Origin: Ruoffia tabacinasalis
GTDB lineage: Bacteria > Bacillota > Bacilli > Lactobacillales > Aerococcaceae
Assembly (NCBI RefSeq): GCF_005864045.1
Contig: NZ_VBSP01000002.1
Location: 62,001-126,000 of the forward strand
Length of the DNA: 64,000 bases
Reading direction: 5' to 3'
The notes beneath the pieces were generated by a model. The model was not told the origin of the DNA, made no database searches, and saw nothing but the letters and a program-made list of their open reading frames with translations. The position numbers and the translations under genes were made by a program. Each line of letters opens with the position of its first letter. Positions within the stretch are counted from its first letter, which is position 1. Shown one piece after another: positions 40,460 to 49,911 of this stretch.

Positions 40460-42382
40460 TTAATAACGCTCGTAATTTTTAAAGAGTTCCTCTAAATCAG
40501 CAATCTCTTTTTGAAGTCTTTCGCCAACGGTTGTCTCTTTAACTCTTGTTCGGTCTTCTACACGATCAACCAAACGTTTAACTGATACGATATCTTTCTT
40601 ATTCATCACCGCATCATCAATCGAATCAAATGGTTGGTGAGCTACTAACTGCATTCCCCAACTGTTTGATAATAAAGTATAGCCGGCAATTCCAGTTTGT
40701 GAATGATATGGTTTTGAGAAACCTCCATCAATTACAATCAAGCGACCATTTCCTTTAATTGGGCTCTCGCCGTCTTTTGCTTTGACGGGTGTATGACCAT
40801 TAATAATATGTGCTGTCTTATCCAGCCCAAATTCATGTAAAATATCTAAACAATTAATCTCATTATTTCTTAATTGGTAGTACGGGTTCTTAGGTTCTTT
40901 ATGCGTTTCCTTATCTTCGACGTAATAACGTTCAAATGTCTTCATCGCACCTTTTCCAAATAGGGAAGACGAATCTCCACACCATAAATACCACATAATA
41001 TCCGTTGAGAAATCATCTGAAACTTCTCTATTAATGAAAGCTTTGTAAACATGAGTTTCAAAGAAATCGAGTAACTCTTTTCCAGCATAAGACATATTAT
41101 CAATACGTAATGATTTAAAGTCGCCATTTTCATGCATTGGAATTCCACCATGAATAAGTAGGTTGTTATTGTAAACTAAATACATTCCTCCATTATCCAA
41201 TAAGAAGTTAATGTGGCGTCTAAGTTTTTCACTTCCTAAGAATGAATCTTTTAGCTTCTCAAGTAATGCTTCTTCTTCCTCTGTTAGCTCATTAGGATTA
41301 TCCCAGTTTACTGTTGGTGCATGGAAGTTACTTAAAGCATACTCTTTTCCTTCAATCTTAATTGTTTCTTTTTCTGGATTAATGGCACTCAACATGTCAC
41401 GATTTTCCATCATAAAATCAGGACGTCTAGTATACAGTTGTCCCTCTAGTTTCAATTGAAGAATACTTGTTGCTTGTTGGATAATATTTAAAATTCGATA
41501 TTCTAATTCAGAAACTTCATTGATATCGCTCAGTCTAGGATTGAATTTATCGATAGGCTCATAGTATTTATCTGCATACTCAATTAATGGTCTAATGTTA
41601 ATTCCATATGACTCTTCAATGACATCTAAATTATTGTAACGAGATGAGATACGAATCACATTCATAATTGAAACAAGTGAACCTGCCATCGCTGCCATCC
41701 AAATAATATCATGGTTCCCCCATTGGATATCAATACTTGGCACGGCCATTAAACGGTCAATAATCTTATCTGGTGCGGGTCCTCGATCATAAATGTCTCC
41801 AACAACGTGTAAATGATCAACGACTAAATGTTGGATCGCAATACATAAAGAACGGATTAATGGTTTCGCTTGCCCTAATTCAATGACTTTATCAATAATT
41901 GTATCAAAGTAATCTTCTTTATTTGAAACTGGATTCGATTCTGAAAGTAATTCATCAATAATATAACGGTACTGTGAGTCTAACGTCTTTCTCACTTTCG
42001 AACGAGTATATTTTGTACTTGAGAATAAAGTTACTTCAATTAATAAATGAATTTGTTTACGATACCAATGAATAATCTCTTCGCTATTTAAACGATTCTC
42101 TTCCAATGTTATCTTGCCTGTTGGGTAATAGATTAATACGCTTAAATCGTCAATATCTACATTATCACGGTCTTTAAAGCAGCTTGCTACCTTTTCCTTA
42201 ATACTCCCTGAACCGTTACGCATAACGTGGTTAAAAGCGACATACTCACCGTGCAAGTCACTCACAAAGTGCTCAGTCCCTTTAGGTAATTGCATAATTG
42301 CTTCTAAATTAATAATTTCTGTTAGTACACTTTCCTTAGTCGGAAATTTCTCCTTTAAAAGTGCATAGTATTTATTATTCAT
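40460..42382 (-). CDS. fbp: Fructose-1,6-bisphosphatase, class III
   Basis: This 640-residue enzyme is of the Firmicutes type, unrelated to class I FBPases. Metallophosphatase motifs: SDLHGEYVAF (about 42-51), GDIYDRGPAPD, WGNHDIIWMAA and later INGHTPVKAKDGE. It converts fructose 1,6-bisphosphate to fructose 6-phosphate in gluconeogenesis. Full length. Confidence 0.96.
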   Translation of the reverse strand: MNNKYYALLKEKFPTKESVLTEIINLEAIMQLPKGTEHFVSDLHGEYVAFNHVMRNGSGSIKEKVASCFKDRDNVDIDDLSVLIYYPTGKITLEENRLNSEEIIHWYRKQIHLLIEVTLFSSTKYTRSKVRKTLDSQYRYIIDELLSESNPVSNKEDYFDTIIDKVIELGQAKPLIRSLCIAIQHLVVDHLHVVGDIYDRGPAPDKIIDRLMAVPSIDIQWGNHDIIWMAAMAGSLVSIMNVIRISSRYNNLDVIEESYGINIRPLIEYADKYYEPIDKFNPRLSDINEVSELEYRILNIIQQATSILQLKLEGQLYTRRPDFMMENRDMLSAINPEKETIKIEGKEYALSNFHAPTVNWDNPNELTEEEEALLEKLKDSFLGSEKLRRHINFLLDNGGMYLVYNNNLLIHGGIPMHENGDFKSLRIDNMSYAGKELLDFFETHVYKAFINREVSDDFSTDIMWYLWCGDSSSLFGKGAMKTFERYYVEDKETHKEPKNPYYQLRNNEINCLDILHEFGLDKTAHIINGHTPVKAKDGESPIKGNGRLIVIDGGFSKPYHSQTGIAGYTLLSNSWGMQLVAHQPFDSIDDAVMNKKDIVSVKRLVDRVEDRTRVKETTVGERLQKEIADLEELFKNYERY

Positions 42383-42518
42383 TCCTAATCACCCCTTTAA
42401 TATATAATAGTACATTTTCTACAAAAAGACTTTATATTTATTATAATTTTATTTTATTCCTTCTAAATGTTTGTCTAATATTACTTCTACATGCCAAAAA
42501 TATAGCTAAAAGCAAAAA

Positions 42519-42548
42519 TAACCGCCCAAAATAATATTTGGGCGGTTA
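42519..42548 (-). terminator. Terminator of tpx
   Basis: TAACCGCCCAAA (42519-42530) pairs perfectly with TTTGGGCGGTTA (42537-42548), with TATTTTTGC downstream in leftward RNA. It is strong and nearly symmetrical, so could act in both directions. Confidence 0.85.
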
Positions 42549-42580
42549 ATTAGTCATTGTATTTTGGGATATAACTTATA

Positions 42581-43075
42581 TTATAGTTTATCTGCAGCTT
42601 CTAAAGCTGAGTCATAATCAGGTTCGTCAGCAACCTCGTCGACGATTTGTTTGTATTGGATGACTCCATCTTTATCTACAACAAATACAGAACGCGTTGT
42701 ACGAACGTCTCCACCTAATTCAATATCTAAACCATACGCTTTACCGAATTCTCCATCAGCATCCGTATAAGTATCAACATTAAGTTCGTTTTCTTTATTC
42801 CACTCATTAAATTCATCCACTGTATTACGACCTAGTGTAATGTATTTATAACCTTTGTCAGCTGTTTTCTCAGCAAAGTTCTTAGTTTGTAATTCACATG
42901 TACGAGTTAATACATCAGGTACAACACTTAGAATTGTTACATTGCCTTTAATGACATCTGCTAATTCTACTTTGTCACCTTTGTTGTTAGTAACTGTTGC
43001 GTTAGGTGCTTTGTCCCCTACTGAAGGTTGAGTACCCTTAACTTCGATTGGATCGCCTTTAAATGTTACTTGCAT
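42581..43075 (-). CDS. tpx: Thiol peroxidase, apparently single-cysteine
   Basis: The ATG at 43075 (MQVTFKGDP) has AAAGGGAG upstream and gives 164 residues. The peroxidatic Cys lies in DVLTRTCELQT (about residue 60). The second Cys usual in Tpx (near PFAQ-RWC) is missing: the matching stretch reads TVDEFNEWNKEN, and the protein has only one Cys. It reduces peroxides, but must be recycled by a different thiol route than canonical Tpx. Confidence 0.9.
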   Translation of the reverse strand: MQVTFKGDPIEVKGTQPSVGDKAPNATVTNNKGDKVELADVIKGNVTILSVVPDVLTRTCELQTKNFAEKTADKGYKYITLGRNTVDEFNEWNKENELNVDTYTDADGEFGKAYGLDIELGGDVRTTRSVFVVDKDGVIQYKQIVDEVADEPDYDSALEAADKL

Positions 43076-43155
43076 GATATAACTCCCTTTCATATTTTAA
43101 TACTATAGTTATTATATCGCTTGCAAGTGAATACTTCAAAGATTCTGATTGCCTA

Positions 43156-44373
43156 TTACAGTAAGTTTGCAAAATTAGCTTCTTGGTTTTTTATATAATC
43201 TTCATCGATTTTTTCGATGTGTGTATTCTCAACGGCATCTTTTACTAAGGCTTCGACATCTAGAGCAAGTTCATAGTCTTCAATTTTTTCTTGTTTTGGT
43301 TTCGTATGAGGCGCTGTTGGTGCAAATACTGTACAGCAATCTTCATAAGGTTCATTTGAAATATCAAAGGTATCGATCTTCTCAGCTAAGGCGATGATTT
43401 CGTTTTTATCTGTCGCAATTAATGGTCTGAAGATCGGGGTTGATGTCACTTCATTGATAACACGCATACTCTTAATTGTTTGAGAAGCGACTTGTCCTAA
43501 AGATTCCCCGTTAACAATTGCGTCCGCATTATTTTGTTCAATGAGTTGATCCATGATTCGCAACATAAAGCGTCTCATTACAGTCATGGATTCGCTGTCC
43601 GGTACATGCGCTTTGATTTCTTCTTGGATTTTAGCAAATGGGACGTTGTGGAACTTAATTGGCATTCCAAAGTGTGCTAATTTAGCGGTTAATTTTTTCG
43701 CTTTTTCTAAAGCTTGTGGACTTGTATACGGTGGACTACTGAAGTGAACGGCTTCAATCTCCATCCCACGGCGCATCATTAAATACCCTGCAATGGGTGA
43801 ATCAAAGCCACCCGATAACATTAACATACCGCGCCCACTTGAACCGTATGGCATCCCTTGTAGTCCTGGGTAGGATAATAAACTTAAGTAAGCTTCATCT
43901 TTAAGGTGGATACTCACTGTCAGTTTATAGGTTGGTCGTGTCATCTTAACAGCTAAGTTTTGATAGGCTTCCCCGATAACATCTCCGACTTCACGTTGAA
44001 TTGCGTACGTATCAAGTTCAAATTCTTTATCTGATCGTTTAGCCACTACTTTAAAGGATTCACCGTCTTGAATATTCAATTCACTAAATAATTCTAAAGC
44101 TCTTTTTTTAATTGCATCCATGTCTTTTGCGACAGGATAAACTGGTTCAAAACGTGAAATTCCTGGGATATCTTTTAATACTTCAATGAGCTCTTCGTAA
44201 CTTGCTTGTTCGCATTTAATAAACATAAAATCACGGTTTGGATAAATTTTAATACGTTCAATATGTTTTGTCTTATGTCTAATTTGTTCCGCCATCTTCT
44301 GTTGGAACATTTTACGGTTTTTACCTTTTGTCGATAATTCTCCGTAATGAATTTTAATTTGTTTTTCTTCCAT
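43156..44373 (-). CDS. thiI: tRNA 4-thiouridine synthase ThiI
   Basis: This 405-residue protein has an N-terminal ferredoxin-like and THUMP region (GELSTKGKNRKMFQ to about 165), then the PP-loop MLSGGFDSPIAGYLMMRRG (about 188-206) and DCCTVFAPTAPHTKP. There is no rhodanese domain, as usual in Firmicutes, so sulphur should come from the cysteine desulfurase encoded 12 bp upstream. Confidence 0.96.
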   Translation of the reverse strand: MEEKQIKIHYGELSTKGKNRKMFQQKMAEQIRHKTKHIERIKIYPNRDFMFIKCEQASYEELIEVLKDIPGISRFEPVYPVAKDMDAIKKRALELFSELNIQDGESFKVVAKRSDKEFELDTYAIQREVGDVIGEAYQNLAVKMTRPTYKLTVSIHLKDEAYLSLLSYPGLQGMPYGSSGRGMLMLSGGFDSPIAGYLMMRRGMEIEAVHFSSPPYTSPQALEKAKKLTAKLAHFGMPIKFHNVPFAKIQEEIKAHVPDSESMTVMRRFMLRIMDQLIEQNNADAIVNGESLGQVASQTIKSMRVINEVTSTPIFRPLIATDKNEIIALAEKIDTFDISNEPYEDCCTVFAPTAPHTKPKQEKIEDYELALDVEALVKDAVENTHIEKIDEDYIKNQEANFANLL

Positions 44374-44385
44374 TATAACTCCCCT

Positions 44386-45528
44386 TTAGGCGTAATTCTT
44401 AAATTGTTCGGTTACTTGTTCTAAGGTTGTAAGTAAATAATCAACGTCTTTATCTGTTGTTGTATGTGCCATACTCAGTCTGATCGCTGATTTACTAATC
44501 TCATCAGGTATATTCATGGCTTTTAACGTCGCGTGTTCTTGGTGTGAGCGACTTGCACATGCACTTGTCGTTGATACAAAAACAACATGCTCTTCTAAGG
44601 CATGTAATAATACTTCGCCCGGAACGGGTGCTAAGGCTGCACAGACAATATGCTCACTACCAGTTGCCTCAGCAAATACCTGCCAATCAAGATTTGTTAA
44701 CGTATCAATAATTCTACTGCGGTAGTCTGCTAATCTTTCTTTTGTATCTACTTGGATTTCATTCATTTTTCTTAGCGCTCGACTTGTCGCCACTATTCCC
44801 GCTAAATTCTCAGTACTACTACGTCTACCTGTCTCTTGTCCACCACCATGAAGTAAAGGCATGTTAGGAACACGTTGACGATGGGCTAGTATGCCTACCC
44901 CGCGCACTGAGTGGAATTTATGACTTGATAAAGTAATCATGTCAATGCGTGGTTCACGCAGTAATTCGATCTGTGAAGTGATGGTCTGAACGCCGTCCAT
45001 ATGCCAAATCACTTGTGGGAATTTCTGCAATAAAGTTGCGATTTCTTTAACAGGTTGAATCGCTCCAACTTCATTGTTTACGCCCATGACTGACACTAGT
45101 AGAACTTCATTATCTAGTAAAGATTCAAAGTGAGCCAAGTCAATCTGTCCGTTGCCATCAACGTTTATCAGCTCCACTTGGTAACCCAATGATTCTAATA
45201 GTGGAATTTGTTTCATTGTAGCTGGATGCTCAATCGAAGAAATTAATACTTTGTTTCTATTAGGATGAATTTGTTTAATTGCTTTTAAGATCGGTTGCAT
45301 GACCCAGTTATTCACTTCGGTCCCGCTTGAAGCAAAGTAAATTTCATTGCTTTCAAAGCCTAATATTGTAGCAATTTGTCTGCGTGCAGATGTCATTAAA
45401 GCTTTAGCTTCTTCTCCAAGTTTATGTGCACTTGAGGGATTCCCAAAGTAATTTAATGACACTTTCTGATAAATATCCAGAATCTCAGTTGTCGGCTTTG
45501 TTGTTGCACTATTATCGAAATAATACAT
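44386..45528 (-). CDS. Cysteine desulfurase, NifS/IscS class
   Basis: This is a 380-residue PLP enzyme. YFDNSATTKP is the N-terminal motif, SSHKFHSVRG carries the PLP lysine, GGQETGRRSSTEN binds substrate and STTSACASRS holds the persulfide cysteine. It gives sulphur from cysteine, most likely to ThiI (the next gene). Confidence 0.95.
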   Translation of the reverse strand: MYYFDNSATTKPTTEILDIYQKVSLNYFGNPSSAHKLGEEAKALMTSARRQIATILGFESNEIYFASSGTEVNNWVMQPILKAIKQIHPNRNKVLISSIEHPATMKQIPLLESLGYQVELINVDGNGQIDLAHFESLLDNEVLLVSVMGVNNEVGAIQPVKEIATLLQKFPQVIWHMDGVQTITSQIELLREPRIDMITLSSHKFHSVRGVGILAHRQRVPNMPLLHGGGQETGRRSSTENLAGIVATSRALRKMNEIQVDTKERLADYRSRIIDTLTNLDWQVFAEATGSEHIVCAALAPVPGEVLLHALEEHVVFVSTTSACASRSHQEHATLKAMNIPDEISKSAIRLSMAHTTTDKDVDYLLTTLEQVTEQFKNYA

Positions 45529-45649
45529 GGCATTTCTCCTTCTACAATTTTTCTTATCTATAAAATTATTCTAAAAACAGCACCAAACATTATAACATAG
45601 CTTTGATTAGATGTCAGTGTATATATAATATTTCCTAAACATAAAAAAA

Positions 45650-45686
45650 AACCTTTGAATCGACTAAAAGTCAAAATTCAAAGGTT
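45650..45686 (-). terminator. Terminator of ezrA
   Basis: AACCTTTGAAT (45650-45660) pairs perfectly with ATTCAAAGGTT (45676-45686), with a run of eight A on the left giving a T run in the leftward transcript. Confidence 0.88.
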
Positions 45687-45696
45687 ATTGTATTGT

Positions 45697-47421
45697 TTAG
45701 AATACGCGATTTTGTTTTTCTTGTTGATACATACGTCTAACTTGAGTCGGACCTTCACGGTCAACACGGTATAAAGCTTTTTCAATAACATTTAAAGCTT
45801 CGTCGTAGCGGAATTCATCATAGAATAAGTATTCTGCTTCATGAATGGCTTGATCCATCTCAGGATAGTCAAAGCGGAATCGGTTACTATGTTGAATCAT
45901 ATATTCAGTTAGTGTTGCACTATCGACAGTAGACTCAGTTAATTCATCTAATTTATTTAAGTTTTCAGCTAATTGTTTCTCTAAGCCTTCAATTTCAACC
46001 ATATCAATGCGAACACGATTTAGTTGTTTAGATAAATATTCAATCTCGTCTGTCACTTTGTAGAATATCTCATAGTAATTAGAACTTAAACCTGGTAAAT
46101 GTTGCTTCTCTAAGCGTCGCTTCATGTTACGTAAATCAAGTTCATATGAATCTAAGTTTGTTTTCGCTTCACGCTCGCGTGCATTAAGTTGTCCTAAATC
46201 TTTAACGATTTTTTGTTGCTTGCTATCGTATTCATTTAAATTCTTTTCAATACGACTTAATTGTTCTGCAACTTGAGTAAAGACTGCACCATCGGATTCA
46301 ATCGTTCCGGCAGTGTCAGTAAAACGTCCATACTCTGCGTTAATTTGTTCAGTTAATTCACCGATTTGATCAACTTCGTTCTCGTGTAAGATATAACTTT
46401 GCGCGATGCGGTCTACTTCAATCCCTGCATAACGATTATTTTCTCTTACTTCTTCGAAACGCGTGCGCAATTGATTAATATGTGTATTCACATAATTCTT
46501 CGCTTCAATTTCAGCTTCCATAAAGTCATATAATGAATTAATTTCACGGTCTGCTTTATCCATTAATGTTTGCGCGTCAACTAAGTCGGCATTTTTAATG
46601 TGATTTTTCGCTTCGTTCAGTTTTTCTTGAATTTCTTCTGCTTTCTCAGGAACGTCCACGCCTTCGAAGTTAAAGTGACTTTCAAGCATTTTTTGGTGTC
46701 CATCAAGAATATCTTCTAAAGCATCTTCGTAATCTTTCTTAATCTTGTTATACATTGAAGGTAGTTTCTCAAGAATGTCTTCTAAGCTACCTAAGTCTGC
46801 TTCTATTGTATCTAACATATCATCCGCTTCAATATGATCGCCCGCTGTTGTTAATTCATTGTAACGAGTAAAGTTTAACTCTAAATATTGTAAGTTTTTC
46901 TCTAACGTTTCAATGGCTGGTCCATAGTCAAATGAATGATTCATAATACTTTTACGAGCAGTGTTGTATCGTTCAAGTAGCGCTTCATTACGTTCATGAT
47001 TATCTTCACTAATCTTTAGTAAAGCCGTTAACTCATCATGTAAATCGTGTACTTGGACTTCTGTTTCATCAAGTAAGTCACGTGCTTCGTCTAAAGCTGT
47101 CTTAGCCTTCATTAAGTTCATTTGTTCGCTGTATTGCTCAGCACCAACTAACATCGCTTCAATTTCAGTAAATTGGAAGTTTGTTAGAGTTTGCCAAGTT
47201 GCTACAAGGCTTTCATATTTACGTTTCGTTTGGCCCGCTAAGTCCATATTCTTTAACGTAAACAACTGATCAGCAATTGAAATGCTCATCATCTCGTCTT
47301 TACGATTCTCTAGTTCTCGAATCTCTTTCGCACGCTGCGTTCTTAGATAAAAAATAACCCCCGATGCAACAAGAAAGAGGATAACGATGATAAATAAAAT
47401 ATCAGTAAAGGTTAAATTCAT
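45697..47421 (-). CDS. ezrA: Septation ring formation regulator EzrA
   Basis: I start it at the ATG at 47421 (MNLTFTDIL) with GGAG upstream; 574 residues. One N-terminal membrane helix (DILFIIVILFLVASGVIFYL) precedes ~540 residues of spectrin-like coiled coil. It regulates FtsZ ring formation and links division to wall synthesis. The order ezrA - cysteine desulfurase - thiI is common in Lactobacillales. Confidence 0.95.
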   Translation of the reverse strand: MNLTFTDILFIIVILFLVASGVIFYLRTQRAKEIRELENRKDEMMSISIADQLFTLKNMDLAGQTKRKYESLVATWQTLTNFQFTEIEAMLVGAEQYSEQMNLMKAKTALDEARDLLDETEVQVHDLHDELTALLKISEDNHERNEALLERYNTARKSIMNHSFDYGPAIETLEKNLQYLELNFTRYNELTTAGDHIEADDMLDTIEADLGSLEDILEKLPSMYNKIKKDYEDALEDILDGHQKMLESHFNFEGVDVPEKAEEIQEKLNEAKNHIKNADLVDAQTLMDKADREINSLYDFMEAEIEAKNYVNTHINQLRTRFEEVRENNRYAGIEVDRIAQSYILHENEVDQIGELTEQINAEYGRFTDTAGTIESDGAVFTQVAEQLSRIEKNLNEYDSKQQKIVKDLGQLNAREREAKTNLDSYELDLRNMKRRLEKQHLPGLSSNYYEIFYKVTDEIEYLSKQLNRVRIDMVEIEGLEKQLAENLNKLDELTESTVDSATLTEYMIQHSNRFRFDYPEMDQAIHEAEYLFYDEFRYDEALNVIEKALYRVDREGPTQVRRMYQQEKQNRVF

Positions 47422-47856
47422 TGTCTCGCTCCTCATCAATCAGTATATATATGTGTTTTAAATTTACTACATAAATTGTCAATCTAGATTATAGCATTTA
47501 CAAGTCATTAATTAAAGTATTTATCTAGATAAATAAAGGCATTAGCGTTAATGACATCGTTTATGTTCTCGATGTTCCATCTTTTTATCTAAATCAACTT
47601 TATTTCTGTACTAATATAGACAAGATATTTACTTGTCATCATACTACTTGTATATATAAATCATTCCAAACCTGTCAAATTGTTCTATAGTACACCCATA
47701 CACTTACTATAATAACAGAAATGATTATAAATTATCACTATATATGTAAATAATTCAATAAATTACTGAAATTCGATTTATTATATTAAAAATACTAATT
47801 CTATTATAGAAACATGCTATACTATATTTATTATATTCGAAAGGTTGGGTAAATAA
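47422..47856. promoter_or_regulatory. Divergent intergenic region ezrA / BMP-type binding protein
   Basis: This 435-bp AT-rich gap has no gene. It holds an extended -10 promoter for the rightward gene (TGCTATACT, 47815-47823) with no clear -35, and a palindrome GACAAG-ATATTTA-CTTGTC (47619-47637). The weak -35 suggests activator dependence, but no regulator is identified. Confidence 0.5.
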
Positions 47857-48867
47857 ATGAAATCTTTATTACTTTTCTCAAGTTTACTTATGCTCTCCAC
47901 TATAAGTGTTCAAGCCCAGGATGATTTTAGTATCGGGATGGTCACGGACGTTGGAGGTATTGATGATAAATCCTTCAACCAAGGTGCCTGGGAAGGCATG
48001 CAACGTTGGGGTGAAGAACACAGCAAAGAACAAGGTTTGAATGGCTTTTCTTATTTCCAATCAGATACTGAAGCTGATTACATTACAAACCTAAATCTAG
48101 CTGCTCAAAACAATATCGATATTATCTTTGCCATTGGCTACAAATTACAGCCAGCTGTTCAGGAAACTGCAGAACAATATCCTGATCAATACTTCGGTAT
48201 GGTCGATTCAGTCGTTGACTTACCAAACGTTGCTTCTTTAAACTTCGCCGATGAAGAAGCTGCTTTTCTTGCTGGTGTAGCTGCAGCGACTACGACTCAA
48301 ACGAATAAAGTTGGATTCGTTGGCGGTGTTGAGGGCGTTGTTATTGATAAGTTTGAAGCCGGCTTCGTTGCGGGTGTTCAAGCCGTCGACGATTCTATTG
48401 ATATCGAAATTCAATATGCAGGAAGTTTTACCGATCCATCAATTGGTCGTACAATTGCTGCGACGATGTATTCGAATGATATTGACGTCATCTTCCATGC
48501 TTCAGGCCCTACTGGTAACGGTGTATTCTCAGAAGCTAAAGACTTAGTAAGTATTGAACCTGACCGAGATTTATGGGTCATCGGTGTTGATTTAGACCAA
48601 AGTGCTGAAGGTGAAGTAGATATTGATGGTGAAACTCGCAATATCAACTTAACTTCTACTTTAAAGAACACTGGGAATGCCATTCACTCTTTCAGTAATA
48701 CTATGATGGAAGAAGGCTTTGAACCTGGCATCCAATGGTTTAACCTTGCTAACGATGGTGTAGGTATCGCAGAAGGAAGATTAACCGATGAATCATTAGA
48801 AGTCATCGAAGATTACAAACAACAAATTATAGACGGAGACATTGAAGTTCCAGATGCTCCAGAATAA
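47857..48867 (+). CDS. BMP-family (PnrA-like) substrate-binding protein
   Basis: This 336-residue protein has a signal peptide (LLLFSSLLMLSTISVQAQ) and no lipobox cysteine. IGMVTDVGGIDDKSFNQGAWEG is the classic BMP/PnrA start, and IIFAIGYKLQPAVQETA and KVGFVGGVEGVVIDKFEAGF fit the family, which binds nucleosides for an ABC importer. No permease or ATPase is adjacent. It stands alone on the plus strand. Confidence 0.93.
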   Translation: MKSLLLFSSLLMLSTISVQAQDDFSIGMVTDVGGIDDKSFNQGAWEGMQRWGEEHSKEQGLNGFSYFQSDTEADYITNLNLAAQNNIDIIFAIGYKLQPAVQETAEQYPDQYFGMVDSVVDLPNVASLNFADEEAAFLAGVAAATTTQTNKVGFVGGVEGVVIDKFEAGFVAGVQAVDDSIDIEIQYAGSFTDPSIGRTIAATMYSNDIDVIFHASGPTGNGVFSEAKDLVSIEPDRDLWVIGVDLDQSAEGEVDIDGETRNINLTSTLKNTGNAIHSFSNTMMEEGFEPGIQWFNLANDGVGIAEGRLTDESLEVIEDYKQQIIDGDIEVPDAPE

Positions 48868-48885
48868 TATATACTAATAATTTAA

Positions 48886-48915
48886 ATATCAGGATCACTT
48901 TTGTGGTCCTGATAT
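48886..48915 (+). terminator. Terminator of the BMP-type gene
   Basis: ATATCAGGATCAC pairs with GTGGTCCTGATAT around TTTT, followed by TTTTTGTCTTTTTT. It lies 18 nt after the stop codon. Confidence 0.88.
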
Positions 48916-49008
48916 TTTTTGTCTTTTTTAATATTCGATTGTCTTTTTTAATAATCCATTCATTTTAAGCAATAAGTAAGCCTATTATTATACCCTATGA
49001 CAGAAAAT

Positions 49009-49049
49009 AACGAGTGCCGTTTAGAATACGTTCTAAACTGACACCCGTT
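49009..49049 (-). terminator. Terminator of rpsD
   Basis: AACGGGTGTCAGTTTAGAA pairs (with mismatches) with TTCTAAACGGCACTCGTT around a 4-nt loop in the leftward transcript, followed by ATTTTC. It is 39 nt after the S4 stop. Confidence 0.72.
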
Positions 49050-49087
49050 ATGTAAATTGCTATGTGTGATTAAATCTTTACTAAAGA

Positions 49088-49696
49088 TTAGCCTAATTTG
49101 TTGTAGTACTCAACAACTAATGACTCATCAATTTCAGCATTTAATTCGCTACGTTCTGGTAAACGAGTTAAAGTACCTTCTTTAGAGTTTTCGTCATAAG
49201 AGATGAAGTCTAAACGAGAAACAACGTTTTCTAAGTTCTCTTTGATTAACGCTAATTCTTGAGATTTTTCACGTAAACCAATAACTTGGTCTGGTGATAC
49301 TAAGTATGATGGAATATCAACACGCTTACCATCTACAGTAACGTGACCGTGGTTAACTAATTGACGTGCTTGACGACGTGTATTAGCGAATCCTAAACGG
49401 TATACTAAGTTATCTAAACGAGTTTCTAATAACACCATGAAGTTTTCACCGTGTTTTCCTTCCATTTTACCTGCACGTAGGTATAATGTAGCGAATTGAC
49501 GTTCGTTTAATCCGTACATGAAACGTAATTTTTGTTTCTCTTGTAATTGAGATCCGTACTCAGAGATTTTTCTACGAGAGTTGTTCCCGTGTTGTCCTGG
49601 TGCATAGTTACGTTTTGCGATTTCTTTCCCTGTTTCAGTTAAAGAGATTCCTAAACGACGTGATAATTTCCATGATGGTCCTGTATATCTTGACAT
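49088..49696 (-). CDS. rpsD: 30S ribosomal protein S4
   Basis: The 202-residue primary 16S-binding protein begins [24 protein letters not shown] and has an S4 domain ([27 protein letters not shown], in parts). The N-terminal zinc cysteines are absent, as in most Firmicutes C-minus S4 proteins. It initiates small-subunit assembly and represses its own gene through the leader. Confidence 0.98.
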   Translation of the reverse strand: MSRYTGPSWKLSRRLGISLTETGKEIAKRNYAPGQHGNNSRRKISEYGSQLQEKQKLRFMYGLNERQFATLYLRAGKMEGKHGENFMVLLETRLDNLVYRLGFANTRRQARQLVNHGHVTVDGKRVDIPSYLVSPDQVIGLREKSQELALIKENLENVVSRLDFISYDENSKEGTLTRLPERSELNAEIDESLVVEYYNKLG

Positions 49697-49879
49697 AATT
49701 TAATTCCTCCAATAAGTTTTTTGGAGTAAAATAATTCTGTTTAAAACTCGAATGCGTGCATTCTGCTTTTCACTTTCACCATTAGCAGCCGCGGTTACTC
49801 GATGCCCTACTTATTTCATTAGGTTTTAGAATGTTGACGCGCTTTCTGTTTTAACGCTGCATTATTTTACACAAGAGCT
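49697..49879 (-). ncRNA. rpsD leader RNA (S4 autoregulation site)
   Basis: The long rpsD 5' untranslated region contains complementary blocks, including GAATGCACGCATTC (a 14-nt self-complementary stretch) and ACTCCAAAAAACTTATTGGAGG, in which an ACTCCAA/TTGGAG hairpin covers the ribosome site. Such a leader fits the known S4 feedback in Firmicutes. It also contains ACCGCGGCUGCU (49795-49784), the exact complement of 16S residues about 520-531 (E. coli numbering). Confidence 0.68.
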
Positions 49880-49908
49880 AGTGTACCAAACAGGTGTATC
49901 AAAAGCAA
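49880..49908 (-). promoter_or_regulatory. Promoter of rpsD
   Basis: TTGCTT (49908-49903), 17-bp spacer, TACACT (49885-49880) on the minus strand. It sits between the end of the ATPase gene and the S4 leader. Confidence 0.65.
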
Positions 49909-49911
49909 GCA

